DNA of 22,882 nt from Candidatus Hydrogenedentota bacterium (GTDB lineage Bacteria > Hydrogenedentota > Hydrogenedentia > Hydrogenedentiales > GCA-2746185). Made by a program: the position numbers and the translations under genes. The notes under the pieces are model-generated. The model did not search any database. It was not told where the DNA came from and worked only from the letters and a program-made list of their open reading frames with translations. Location: contig DTSJ01000412.1 of assembly GCA_012965445.1 (NCBI GenBank), forward strand, positions 1 to 22,882, read 5' to 3'. This document shows positions 7,158 through 15,598 of the stretch, piece by piece (within the stretch, counting starts at the first letter, position 1; every line of letters starts with the position of its first letter).

Positions 7158-7245
7158 CCATATACATCGACCGATTCCTTCTGGTATGTTCACTTACTGT
7201 ACATGACCAAGTTTTTAGAATCAATTCAAAGCGGAAAATATTTCA

Positions 7246-8985
7246 ATGAAAAAACAGTATTCGGTACGCAGTCGGGCAGTATTTTTCGTAGTGCTCGCAA
7301 TTTTTATCGCTCATGCGGGTGACGGCGACAGATTCGTATCGGCGATGCAAGAATCTCCAAATACGACACCGATCCCTGAATCAGAGAATATCTCGAATCG
7401 GCCAGGGGTAAACGGAGTATTGTCAGTTGACATCACGGATATTTTGGGGAATTTTCTCGAGTCGAGAGTACGTTTGACACACATTGACCACAATGAGACA
7501 CTTTCGCTGCGTGTACCAACAGGTCAGGATGACTTCAATGTCGGGATCGGAAAGTACGTAGCGTATATATCTGTGTATGATGAAGGCGTCCCCTATGTAG
7601 TCTCCTCGCAGCGTATAGAGATTTCACGGAATAAGACATCATATCTATTGTATGAATTGTTGGAAGGCGCGGGTGCGGGCCGTCCTCTCGGTGCTTTCGA
7701 TCAGGATGGCGATCAGTTTCTGGGGCGTGTTGAGATAGCGGAGAATACTGATCCCTCCGATGCGAATTCTGTTCCAGGGATTACGACTCTAAATTGGCCT
7801 GCGCAATACCATTCATCCGAGGCGGGCTGGCTACGGGGTGAGCTGCATGCCCATTCGAAATACGGGGTAGGAACCGAGAAAGTTTCGAGGGTGATTCGAC
7901 GGGCCGAGAAACTGGGCTTGGATTTTCTTGCGATTTTGGATCGGAACACATTGGAGGCGCCCCTTGACCCGGAATTTCGATCTGATACGGTTGTACTGAT
8001 ACCCGCTATGGAGTGGGGTTCCGATGACAAGGGCGTGGCGCTGGTGTACAGTCCTCGAAGTCTTCCAATGTTGCCGGAGACATCTGCCGAAATGGGTGCA
8101 ATGATTCGAACGATTCGGAGGCAGGGAGGCTTGGTGTATGCGGCGCATCCTTGCTATCCCATCGGGAGCTGGAATTGGAACGTCGATGATTTGAATGGGA
8201 TACAGGCCTGGTGTATGGGATGGCGAAGTGTCCCCGGAATTACAGTGAATGCGGTTAACGAATACAATCGAATTCTCGTTGATGATCGATTCGTACATCC
8301 TCTTGCAAAGGCGGCGAACCTTCCAGGCCTTTCTTCGAATGGTCAGAGTACGATGTACTGGGACTATGAGTTGAATCGTGGTCTGCGCCTTGGGGTAATC
8401 GGCGGCAGCCAGACGGGATCCCGAAAGGTCAGGATGGCAGAACCAGTGACGTATGTATATGCGATGGAGAAATCGCTTCAGGGAATTCTTGATGGGATAC
8501 GGCTAGGGCGAACCTATATATCGCGAGGACTGGACGGCCCTCAGATCGATTGGGTTGGCGATATCTCTGATGATGACACAATCGATGTCAGCATTGGGGG
8601 GATGGTTCCCCTTGACGTGGAGACTAAGTTTTATTGTCGCATCCGCGGTGCCAAAGGCAAAAAACTTGAAATCATGCTAAACGGATCACCGGATGCGTCC
8701 AAGATGATTCCCAAGGATGATTGGATTTTTGAATACGTCCGTAGACCCGAGGATCCTGTCATTTACCGAATTCGAATCGTGACGCCTCCGACCGAAAAGG
8801 GATTCGGCCTTCTGGAAACAGTGGCGATGACCGGACCGATTTATGTCCGGGGCGTCATGTCTGACACGCTTATAGACGGGGAATTGCTGAAAATTGAGAA
8901 TGATTATATAGATCCTGAGGATCTTAGTAGTTTCATGCAGTATTTGGAGAATAACGGTGTTGGGGCGAAAAGGGTGGGCGAGTAG
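7246..8985 (+). CDS. Secreted PHP-like (CehA/McbA-type) protein with altered metal site
   Basis: The 579 residues start with a signal peptide (KKQYSVRSRAVFFVVLAIF, likely cleavage after AHA near residue 24). Residues 55-140 look like a beta-rich domain. FDQDGDQFLGRVE at 151-163 resembles a calcium loop (D152, D154, D156, E163). Residues 195-430 resemble the PHP phosphoesterase fold of CehA/McbA proteins: RGELHAHS (H201, H203), LDFLAILDRN, PAMEWGS, YAAHPCYP (H301), LGVIGGS and LQGILDGIRLGRTYIS. Two expected metal motifs differ: the usual TDHN is LDRN (231-234) and the usual SDxH is SQTG (388-391). A beta-rich C-terminal region follows. The substrate is unknown; function may be binding rather than hydrolysis. 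No clear Shine-Dalgarno sequence precedes the ATG. Divergent from the GntR gene. Confidence 0.82.
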   Translation: MKKQYSVRSRAVFFVVLAIFIAHAGDGDRFVSAMQESPNTTPIPESENISNRPGVNGVLSVDITDILGNFLESRVRLTHIDHNETLSLRVPTGQDDFNVGIGKYVAYISVYDEGVPYVVSSQRIEISRNKTSYLLYELLEGAGAGRPLGAFDQDGDQFLGRVEIAENTDPSDANSVPGITTLNWPAQYHSSEAGWLRGELHAHSKYGVGTEKVSRVIRRAEKLGLDFLAILDRNTLEAPLDPEFRSDTVVLIPAMEWGSDDKGVALVYSPRSLPMLPETSAEMGAMIRTIRRQGGLVYAAHPCYPIGSWNWNVDDLNGIQAWCMGWRSVPGITVNAVNEYNRILVDDRFVHPLAKAANLPGLSSNGQSTMYWDYELNRGLRLGVIGGSQTGSRKVRMAEPVTYVYAMEKSLQGILDGIRLGRTYISRGLDGPQIDWVGDISDDDTIDVSIGGMVPLDVETKFYCRIRGAKGKKLEIMLNGSPDASKMIPKDDWIFEYVRRPEDPVIYRIRIVTPPTEKGFGLLETVAMTGPIYVRGVMSDTLIDGELLKIENDYIDPEDLSSFMQYLENNGVGAKRVGE

Positions 8986-9000
8986 TAGCAACATTTCGTT

Positions 9001-9025
9001 GAAAAGGCCGATATCGGCTACTTTT
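9001..9025 (+). terminator. Possible weak terminator after the PHP-like gene
   Basis: GCCGATATCGGC (9007-9018) is a perfect palindrome, flanked by AAAAG on the left and CTTTT on the right with a two-base bulge. It lies 21 bases past the stop and before the csp promoter. The T run is short (four), so efficiency is doubtful. Confidence 0.5.
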
Positions 9026-9049
9026 GGGTATTGATACCATGTTTTAAGT

Positions 9050-9124
9050 GTTGACATCTCGCAGGAACTGCGTTATTGTGATACGGCTATTACGTAGAAT
9101 ACGCATTATGATATAGATGTCAAC
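9050..9124. repeat. Perfect 10-bp inverted repeat bracketing the csp promoter
   Basis: GTTGACATCT (9050-9059) and AGATGTCAAC (9115-9124) are exact inverted copies with 55 bases between them. The left arm contains the -35 and the right arm is in the leader, just before the ribosome-binding region. A smaller GCAG-GAA-CTGC hairpin (9061-9071) lies in the -35/-10 spacer. The left arm is not transcribed from this promoter, so a DNA-level role (paired operator, looping) is more likely than an RNA stem. Confidence 0.6.
9051..9079 (+). promoter_or_regulatory. Promoter of the cold-shock gene
   Basis: TTGACA (9051-9056) is a perfect -35; TATTGT (9074-9079) is a four-of-six -10, at the ideal 17-base spacing. 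The predicted leader is about 65 bases long. The -35 is part of the left arm of the 10-base inverted repeat at 9050-9059/9115-9124. Confidence 0.7.
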
Positions 9125-9151
9125 CGAAGGAGTTACTGGGAGGTACGGGTT

Positions 9152-9400
9152 GTGAGTGAAGCAGAATCTTCAGAAGCGACACAGGTTGGGCGTTGCGAGG
9201 GGAAAGTAAAATGGTTTAGTGATCCGAAGGGTTATGGATTTATTGTGCGCGAAAATGATTCAGATATTTTCGTTCATCATTCCGCTATCAAGATGGACGG
9301 GTTTCGTACACTGAACGAGGGAGACTACGTTATGTATGATTTGATGGAGAGTCCAAAGGGTCTTCAGGCATCGAACGTCTCTCCGAAAGAAGCTCAGTAG
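9152..9400 (+). CDS. Cold-shock domain protein
   Basis: An 82-residue single-stranded nucleic acid-binding protein of the CspA family. The core begins at GKVKWFSDPKGYGFI (RNP1, KGYGFI) and continues to DIFVHHSAI (RNP2), GFRTLNEGDYV and SPKGLQASNV. An extra 12 residues (SEAESSEATQVG) precede the usual start of the domain. The GTG start follows GGGAGG at 9138-9143; no other start codon fits before the conserved core. Has its own promoter and a leader of about 65 bases, which in this family is often where cold regulation acts. Confidence 0.95.
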   Translation: MSEAESSEATQVGRCEGKVKWFSDPKGYGFIVRENDSDIFVHHSAIKMDGFRTLNEGDYVMYDLMESPKGLQASNVSPKEAQ

Positions 9401-9445
9401 TCAGTTGTTGTCGGGTTTGGTAGATGTCCAGGGCGACCGTTTTTA

Positions 9446-9637
9446 TCATGCGTCGTCGTTTTCGTCGTCCGCATCCGTCTCAGCCGCTTCTTCTTCGATT
9501 CTGCGGGCTTCAGCTCTCAGGGCTTTTTGTTTGCGGAAGACCGTTATGTTTTCGACGAGTCCCCAGACGTACCATACTGAACCCGCGGTGGCGATGCCCG
9601 CCAGAAGCGACAGGCTTATCGTTAGAAGTGAGTTCAT
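9446..9637 (-). CDS. Small membrane protein with charged tail
   Basis: 63 residues: one hydrophobic segment (about residues 3-27, ending in WYVWGLV), then a charged helix (RKQKALRAEARRIEEEAAE) and an acidic end (DADDENDDA). No family recognised. The ATG has only a weak ribosome-binding site (GGAT). It is the last plausible gene of the minus-strand run and converges on the csp gene. Its topology resembles small accessory subunits of membrane complexes, but that is only an analogy. The composition (membrane segment then amphipathic helix) is more protein-like than that of the overlapping frames. Confidence 0.6.
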   Translation of the reverse strand: MNSLLTISLSLLAGIATAGSVWYVWGLVENITVFRKQKALRAEARRIEEEAAETDADDENDDA

Positions 9638-9750
9638 TATTGATCCAGTTCGATACTGTATCCGTGGGGGATAAGCGGGTGCGATCCGTAGCGCGGAGTC
9701 TGTACACGGGTACCTCCGTTTTGCCGTTCAAGATTGGTGCGGTATCGATT

Positions 9751-10488
9751 TTAATCCGTCTGAATTTCCGTGATGCGATTGAGCAGTTCTTGATTGCTAT
9801 TTTCGAGCTGTCGAATTGTGTCCTGCATCTGTTTGCTGACCGTCAGAATATCATCCGTTTCCGAGGTGGCAGTGGTGTTCTGAGGCGCGATGGGTTTATC
9901 AGAGAAAGCTTCAGGATCCAGTACTTCTATAGCATCGAGTTCGACCGGCTTTGGAGCGTCTGCGGCAAGTGACAGGGAGTCGAACCAGGCTTTTCCCTGA
10001 CCTGTTATGACGCATCGAACGACTACGAAGTCGGTGCCTTCCGGGGGAGTAAGAGATATCGTTACTTTTGTCCAGCCGTTGGATCCGCTCAGGGGGTGTT
10101 TGTCGAAGGTGGACGCGACGGCTAGTACACGCGCTCTCCACTTTGCGAAGCATTGTATCCAGAGTCCGGCCTGACTCACATTTTCAGTACGGATATGCCC
10201 GCTGAGGGTAAGTTTTTTGCCAACGAGGTCGTCTTAGATGATTTGACTCCAGTTGTTGACGGGTTCTTTTTTGTATAGGTTTGGGGTGTGGAGCATGGCG
10301 GCGTAGTCCCCGTCATGTGCGGTGGTGTCCGCCTGTCCCACGGCATGGTTGTCGGGCATGATGAATACGTCCCACTGATTTGGCATGCCATCCAGATTTA
10401 GTGAGTCGAAGCCTGGATTGGCGAGCAGATTGTCTGCCCACACGGTCGTTGCGCAGAAGCAGAGTATATGATACAAGAGCCATTTCAT
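9751..10488 (-). pseudogene. Secreted beta-sandwich protein interrupted by an in-frame TAA
   Basis: Two reading frames, 10488-10234 and 10233-9751, lie in the same frame and are separated by a single TAA (10236-10234). Read through, they give one coherent 245-residue protein: signal peptide (residues 1-18, ending VWA), NLLANPGFDSLNLDG typical of CBM4/9-like carbohydrate-binding folds, then NNWSQII, stop, DDLVGKKLTLSGHIRTENV, GLWIQCF, GKAWFDSLSLA, and a C-terminal coiled coil (SKQMQDTIRQLENSNQELL). The sequence on both sides of the stop aligns with the expected pattern of this fold, so the break is a point mutation (or a base-call error), not a real gene boundary. Substrate and role are unknown. 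It sits 71 bases downstream of pilT. Confidence 0.75.
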
Positions 10489-10559
10489 GAGATGAGTGTA
10501 TCAGGGCGCAGTGATCCTGTCAAAGCACGGGAGGCATCGCGTGTGTCGAATGTTGAGGG

Positions 10560-11630
10560 CTATCCCAGTCCCTGGAAGCGCAGGCTCAGGTCTTTTGGAC
10601 TCGAGGCGTTTGCCAGGGCGACTTCCTTACTTATTGTACCTGCTTCGTGGTGATCGTAGAGCGCCTGATCGAAGGTCTGCATTCCGTATTGTTCCTTACC
10701 TTCAGAGATGATACGGGTCAGATCTCTTAACGACTTGCCTTCAACGATGAAGTCGCGAATCGTACGTGTACCCAACATGATCTCCATTGCGACACACCGC
10801 CCTACGCCGTCTTTTTTCTTGATGATTCTCTGGGAGAGTATTCCGCGAATAACTGTGCCAAGTTGTTTTCGTACCTGTTCCTGCTGGTGCGGCTCGAAAA
10901 AGTCGAGTACGCGGTTGATGGTTTCAACAGCGCTTACGGTATGCAGTGTTGAAAAGACCAAGTGTCCGGTTTCAGCCGATGACATGGAGGTACCGACCGT
11001 TTCCGCGTCGCGCATTTCCCCGATAAGAATGATATCCGGATCCTGCCGCAGGGCACCGCGCAGGGCATTGGCAAAGGACAGCGTATCTTGACCCACAGCG
11101 CGCTGGGTGATAATAGATTTTTTGTCTGCGTGGAGGAATTCCAGGGGGTCCTCGACGGTGATGATGTGTTCCGGTCGCGTTACGTTGATGTAGTCAATCA
11201 TTGCAGCGAGGGAAGTGGATTTTCCGCTACCCGTGGGACCTGTGACGAGGACCAGTCCGTTGCGATGTTCGGTGAGGGGTTTGAGGACGTCGGGGAGCTT
11301 GAGCGTTTCGATGGAGAGGATGTCGACCGGAATGATGCGGAGAACGACGCGAGCGTCACCGTCGTCGCGACAAGCGTTTATGCGGAAACGTGCTTTACCG
11401 GGGAGCGTGTATGAGGAGTCGAGTTCCATGAGCTTTGTGAACTTGGCCATGTCTTTGGTGGTCACGCATTCGGAAAGAAGCGTTTCAACATCGTCGTTCG
11501 TCAATTCCGCCCCATCCATGCGGGTCAGAGTGCCGTCTAATCGAAATATGGGGGGATTGTCCGTTTTGAGGTGAATGTCGGAAGCTTTCTTGTCGACAGC
11601 ATCCAGTAAAAGTTCGTCCATCGTCTCCAT
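10560..11630 (-). CDS. pilT: Type IV pilus retraction ATPase PilT
   Basis: Hexameric secretion-type ATPase that depolymerises pili at the inner membrane face and drives twitching. The 356 residues are typical. The N-terminal PAS-like domain begins with ASDIHLK. Walker A is GPTGSGKST (131-139), the Asp box ITVEDPLEF (157-165), Walker B DIILIGEMRD (199-208), the His box HLVFSTLHT (223-231) and a C-terminal TIRDFIVEGK equivalent to the PilT AIRNLIRE motif. Start ATG with GAGGAGA seven bases upstream. No PilB, PilC or pilin gene is in the window, so the rest of the machine must be elsewhere. It follows tsaD by 63 bases. Confidence 0.95.
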   Translation of the reverse strand: METMDELLLDAVDKKASDIHLKTDNPPIFRLDGTLTRMDGAELTNDDVETLLSECVTTKDMAKFTKLMELDSSYTLPGKARFRINACRDDGDARVVLRIIPVDILSIETLKLPDVLKPLTEHRNGLVLVTGPTGSGKSTSLAAMIDYINVTRPEHIITVEDPLEFLHADKKSIITQRAVGQDTLSFANALRGALRQDPDIILIGEMRDAETVGTSMSSAETGHLVFSTLHTVSAVETINRVLDFFEPHQQEQVRKQLGTVIRGILSQRIIKKKDGVGRCVAMEIMLGTRTIRDFIVEGKSLRDLTRIISEGKEQYGMQTFDQALYDHHEAGTISKEVALANASSPKDLSLRFQGLG

Positions 11631-11693
11631 GAAATGTTCTCCTCGTCACCATCGGTTAGGTGGATTCATCGTATCGGATCTAGCTCGGAGTAA

Positions 11694-12668
11694 TCAAAGC
11701 GAAACTGAGGGCGTGGGGGTGGTCGTGAGATCGCCTGAGTGACCATGAATCAGGAGCGAATAACCAGCCGCGGCAATCATGGCACCGTTATCCGTGCAGA
11801 CTGCCATCTCTGGAAGAATAACCGGGATGTCGAGTTCTTTCGTGAGGCGATCGCGGAGGAGTTGGTTAGCCGCGACTCCTCCGGCCACCACTAGCCGCGG
11901 AGTATGCGTCTGTGCGATGGCCTGCCTGGTTTTGATGATTAGACTATCTACGGCCGCCCATTGAAAACTTGCCGCGATGTCCGCGACGGGCCGATCAGGA
12001 TTACGCTGTCGCTCGTAAAGCACCGCGGTCTTGAGCCCGCTGTAGCTGAATTCCAGATTGTCCGTTTTGGCGAATGCCCTGGGAAAATTGACTGCTTGCG
12101 CTTCTCCAGACTCTGCGGCTTTTTGAATGCTTGGCCCGCCGGGGTAAGAAAGATCGAGGAGGCGCGCGACTTTGTCGAAGGATTCGCCGACAGCGTCGTC
12201 GCGTGTGGAACCGAGAAGGGTGTAGTCGTGTGCCTTGATGCACTGAATCAGCTGGGTGTGTCCGCCGCTTACGACGAGTACGAGGCAGGGGAACTTGGGT
12301 TCTTTGCCTTGAAGAAATGCAGAAAAAATGTGTCCTTCGATGTGATGGACCGGGATGGTTGGGATGCCTTTGGCAAACGCGTAGGCTTTAGCGAAGTTCG
12401 CTCCGACGAGCAGGGAACCCATGAGTCCCGGCCCATTTGTGAAAGCGATGGCGTCGACCGGGTCATCGATTTTGTCGAGTGCGGCATCAACCATTTGTGT
12501 GATGACTTCGGTGTGCATACGCGATGCGATTTCGGGAACGACACCGCCGAATGCTGCGTGAACGTCAATCTGTGAGGAGACATCATTGACCAGAATACGG
12601 CATCCATCTTGAACCACACCAATACCGGTATCGTCGCAGGACGTTTCAATTCCCAAAATCGTGGTCAT
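11694..12668 (-). CDS. tsaD: tRNA N6-threonylcarbamoyladenosine transferase TsaD
   Basis: Transfers the threonylcarbamoyl group to A37 of ANN-decoding tRNAs, together with TsaB and TsaE. Visible signatures are GIETSCDDTG at the N-terminus, NGPGLMGSLLVG, the metal-binding HHIEGH (His109 and His113), VSGGHTQL, GESFDKVAR, YPGGPSIQ and CTDNGAMIA near the end. At 324 residues it is slightly short, but all conserved blocks are present. The start ATG overlaps the stop of the YibQ-like gene by four bases (ATGA). The neighbouring genes are envelope genes, so the linkage looks like operon convenience rather than pathway. Confidence 0.97.
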   Translation of the reverse strand: MTTILGIETSCDDTGIGVVQDGCRILVNDVSSQIDVHAAFGGVVPEIASRMHTEVITQMVDAALDKIDDPVDAIAFTNGPGLMGSLLVGANFAKAYAFAKGIPTIPVHHIEGHIFSAFLQGKEPKFPCLVLVVSGGHTQLIQCIKAHDYTLLGSTRDDAVGESFDKVARLLDLSYPGGPSIQKAAESGEAQAVNFPRAFAKTDNLEFSYSGLKTAVLYERQRNPDRPVADIAASFQWAAVDSLIIKTRQAIAQTHTPRLVVAGGVAANQLLRDRLTKELDIPVILPEMAVCTDNGAMIAAAGYSLLIHGHSGDLTTTPTPSVSL

Positions 12669-14161
12669 TGAACCAGTTCAGAGGCGTGTACGAGTGTGAT
12701 GCCTTCCGCCTCAAGAGTCGACAGCAATTCGCCGAGTACGGAAGCTGTGTTGGGGCGGAAATGGCGGATAGCAATTGCCTGACCGTTAGCTTTTGCTATG
12801 GAAACGACTTCTTTGAATCGGCGTCTGATTTCTTTGACGGCGTTGTCGTGATCGATAAAGAGGTCGCGTTCCGCAGATGCCAGGCCAAAAGCTTTGGATA
12901 TTTCATATGCGCGTGTATCGGGTGTAGTCTTGCTGTCGACAAAGTAGAGATTGAGGGCTTTAATCGTGTCGATGAAGAGTGCCATCGCTTTCGCGTTTGC
13001 TGTGAATTTTGAACCAGTGTGATTGTTGATTCCTATCGCATGGGGAATCTGTTTCAATGCGTCCTTGGTCGCGTGTGTGATTTCGCGTTCAGACATATTG
13101 GTGTTTAATTGGCCGGGATGTCTGAGGCCATCATAGGTGTTTTCCATGGGCATGTGAAGCATGATTTCAAAGCCCTTTTCGAAGCCGAGCTCGGCAATCT
13201 CAGTGCCTAAAGGTGTATTGGGCAGAATCGACAGAGTCAGCTTGGGACTTAGGGACAGGATGGTTTCGGTCAATGCACCACCGTATCCTTCGTCGTCAAC
13301 GATAATTGCGAGTTTCGCGACGGTTGTGGGAAGGACAGCCTGCTTGGGTTCAATTAGCGCTGGATTCGAAGCTTCTTGTGACGGTACTCGAGCGAGCTCA
13401 ATGTCGTCGGCGACGTTTGTCGCGTTCTGAGGCATCGGTGCTTCTCTGTTTGCCGGGACCCAGCCACTATAAGTTGCTTTCTTCGGCTGGGGGGGGTCGG
13501 CCGGCGGAGCAGATGTAGCCAGTGAATCCTCTGGTGATTTATCCGATTCGGGGGGACTGGGGAGCGCGGCCTTGTTTATTATCGGCAATTGAACGGTCGG
13601 GAGGTTTATGTCTGAGGCTGCCGAGTCCCTTGGTTTCGATGGAGGGGGCCCGAGAGCGTCATAGTTTGGCGCTTCGTTGACGCTGAGCAGGCGTACGTTT
13701 GCAAACACGAACTCACCGTAGGACACGATTACACCTTTTTTGACACCGCCATCGATAAAGTCGCTGACGTTCAACTCGTTCCGTCTCATTTGTTGGTTCA
13801 ACATACGTTCAAGCGCATCCGGGTCGACTGATTTTGGCAACTGTACAGAATATTCGTGAAGATAGTAGTGCGCCTCTGATTCTTCATAAAGGGTAGGGTT
13901 GGATACGGAAATAAGGTCTGGTGGAATGTTGTGACTTGTCAGAAAGTTTTCCAGTGATCGGGCCGTTTGTTCGGACAGGCTCAACAGGTCGAAAGGGCGA
14001 CTTGCGGTGTACTGAAGAATGGACAGAACAGCGGCGGTCATGACAAATCCGAATGCTGTATATCCGGCGAACACGGACATCCACGAGTGCGGGATTTTCG
14101 GCAACTCAAGGGTATCGGTTTGAAAGTCGAGTTCGTCCAGGTTTTCCAGTTCTTCGCTCAT
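12665..14161 (-). CDS. YibQ-like divergent polysaccharide deacetylase, membrane anchored
   Basis: A protein of the divergent polysaccharide deacetylase family (PF04748, YibQ). One membrane segment lies near residue 27-50, followed by a periplasmic region with a helical part, a long Pro/Ser/Ala-rich linker (about residues 170-260) and the C-terminal barrel: KLAIIVDDEGYGG, SILPNTPLGTEIA, MLHMPMEN, GINNHTGSKFT, YFVDSKTT, DLFIDHDN and AIAIRHFRP. In E. coli YibQ the last motif is GHPHP; here the His is kept but the flanking residues differ. I prefer ATG 14161, which shares one base with the murI stop (TAATG); a start five codons earlier (14176) is possible and would overlap murI by 16 bases. Substrate unproven; the context suggests peptidoglycan-derived glycans. 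Confidence 0.85.
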   Translation of the reverse strand: MSEELENLDELDFQTDTLELPKIPHSWMSVFAGYTAFGFVMTAAVLSILQYTASRPFDLLSLSEQTARSLENFLTSHNIPPDLISVSNPTLYEESEAHYYLHEYSVQLPKSVDPDALERMLNQQMRRNELNVSDFIDGGVKKGVIVSYGEFVFANVRLLSVNEAPNYDALGPPPSKPRDSAASDINLPTVQLPIINKAALPSPPESDKSPEDSLATSAPPADPPQPKKATYSGWVPANREAPMPQNATNVADDIELARVPSQEASNPALIEPKQAVLPTTVAKLAIIVDDEGYGGALTETILSLSPKLTLSILPNTPLGTEIAELGFEKGFEIMLHMPMENTYDGLRHPGQLNTNMSEREITHATKDALKQIPHAIGINNHTGSKFTANAKAMALFIDTIKALNLYFVDSKTTPDTRAYEISKAFGLASAERDLFIDHDNAVKEIRRRFKEVVSIAKANGQAIAIRHFRPNTASVLGELLSTLEAEGITLVHASELVQ

Positions 14162-14934
14162 TAAAAATCCAACCATTCAACGGTATCGATATATTGACCG
14201 AGGAAGGACTCTCCTACGGTACGGAATTTGTTCGGATCATCGCTAACGAGGTATTCATGTATAGGCAACTCTTCTGCATTCGCTGCCTGGTGCAGCTCCG
14301 TTAGTATTTCTTCGACGACACGCGCCGTTGCTTTAGCACTGTCTACCAGTGTAACACGTTCTCCTATTGTCTGTTGAATGGTTTTCGTTAGCAGTGGATA
14401 GTGCGTGCATCCGAGCACGAGGGTATCCATGTCATCGATTCTTAACCTGGAGAGATATTTTTGGGCTACTTGCGATGGAATGGGTACGAAGAGTGGGCAT
14501 GATACCGAGCTGATTTGCGCATCCGATGCTATAGTGTGTATTGCTCTGGTGTAGACTTCACTTTTTATGGTTCCTTCAGTGCCGATAACGCCGATAACGC
14601 CTCCGCGTGATGCCTGAACTGCGGCCTGTGCGCCGGGTTCTACAACGCCGACAACAGGTATGGAGTACGTGTCTTGCAGAATCGTAATTGCGTGAGCCGA
14701 TGCAGTGTTGCAGGCAACAATGAGGAGTTTTATACCCCGGTTCACGAGGATATCAGCGCAGGCTGTGGCATAGCGGACTACAGTGTCAGACGATTTTGTC
14801 CCGTACGGTACTCGAGCGGTGTCTCCGAGATAGATTATCGATTCGTTGGGCAGCAGTTTCATAATCTGACCTGCTACCGTAAGTCCGCCCACACCAGAGT
14901 CGAAAATTCCGATCGCGGCGTCCGCGTTATGCAT
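14161..14934 (-). CDS. murI: Glutamate racemase
   Basis: Makes D-glutamate for the peptidoglycan stem peptide by a two-base mechanism. In the 257 residues are GIFDSGVGGLTV, YLGDTARVPYGTKS, the first catalytic Cys in VACNTASA (Cys75), the second in LGCTHYPLL (Cys176), and VGVVEPGA between them. The start overlaps the end of the GerMN gene by eight bases and its stop shares a base with the next start, so it is embedded in a tightly packed operon of envelope genes. No oddities seen. Confidence 0.96.
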   Translation of the reverse strand: MHNADAAIGIFDSGVGGLTVAGQIMKLLPNESIIYLGDTARVPYGTKSSDTVVRYATACADILVNRGIKLLIVACNTASAHAITILQDTYSIPVVGVVEPGAQAAVQASRGGVIGVIGTEGTIKSEVYTRAIHTIASDAQISSVSCPLFVPIPSQVAQKYLSRLRIDDMDTLVLGCTHYPLLTKTIQQTIGERVTLVDSAKATARVVEEILTELHQAANAEELPIHEYLVSDDPNKFRTVGESFLGQYIDTVEWLDF

Positions 14935-15598
14935 CGTTGGTCGCGTTTCCAGCCGATGCGGGTACTGATTGCCTTGGACGAACCGGATCTGTCAAGTCGA
15001 TGTGCGTTGGAAACGATTGTTGATACGCTGAGCCTTCGAAGAGGAATCGGACGGATTTCACCGACAAATCGTTTTGGCCCTTCAGGGCAAGTTGAACGAG
15101 TGTTTTGACCACGCCGTCTACCATCAGCATTTCGGCGCTGGCGCTCTTGATATGCCCGGCTTCGAGATCGCGGGAGAAGTCCACAATCAGTTCACCATTC
15201 TCCATCAAATACATGGCGCGAATGCGTGTCTTGTTGGAGAGTATTGGGGCAAGCGCGGGCAGGTAGGGTCCGTCGATCAAGTAAGAGATCGCGGTGCGAC
15301 AGTTTTCAACCGTGCTTGGCGTCAGTTGGAGTCTATGGAGTTCTGGCGAAAGGGTTGATGTCGTTTTTGACGCGAAATAGATCGGTATTTCATGCGAGAT
15401 CCGAGTTTGGATTGGGGTTTTTGTGACTACGGGCGGCAGATCGTTTGAGCCGAGCGTAAGGGCCAGTGGTGTCTGACCCTGCTGGAACATCTCGTATATA
15501 AGAAGGCTTACCGTAAATACAAGGGTCAGCGTTATCAATCCCCAGATACTGAGCATTGCCGTTCGTACGATATTTTCGGGACGTGTACGCTGGTTCAT
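14927..15598 (-). CDS. GerMN-domain membrane-anchored protein
   Basis: A 223-residue protein with a short cytoplasmic N-terminus, one membrane segment (about residues 15-36) and a periplasmic GerMN domain (sporulation/spore germination domain, found widely outside sporulating bacteria). Typical features are IPIYFASKT, LIDGP, LAPILSNKTRIRAMYLMENG, LIVDFSRDL, VVKTLVQLAL and SVRFLFEG. Proteins with this domain often sit beside N-acetylmuramoyl-L-alanine amidases, as here: its start overlaps the amidase stop by four bases (ATGA). The domain is thought to bind cell-wall material or assist amidases; the exact role is unknown. Confidence 0.88.
   Translation of the reverse strand: MNQRTRPENIVRTAMLSIWGLITLTLVFTVSLLIYEMFQQGQTPLALTLGSNDLPPVVTKTPIQTRISHEIPIYFASKTTSTLSPELHRLQLTPSTVENCRTAISYLIDGPYLPALAPILSNKTRIRAMYLMENGELIVDFSRDLEAGHIKSASAEMLMVDGVVKTLVQLALKGQNDLSVKSVRFLFEGSAYQQSFPTHIDLTDPVRPRQSVPASAGNATNDA

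Noticed and set aside
3248..9041. Shared 10-mer TGATACCATG upstream of tatC (3248) and csp (9032)
   Set aside because: In a window of this size many 10-mers recur by chance, and the surrounding bases do not match.
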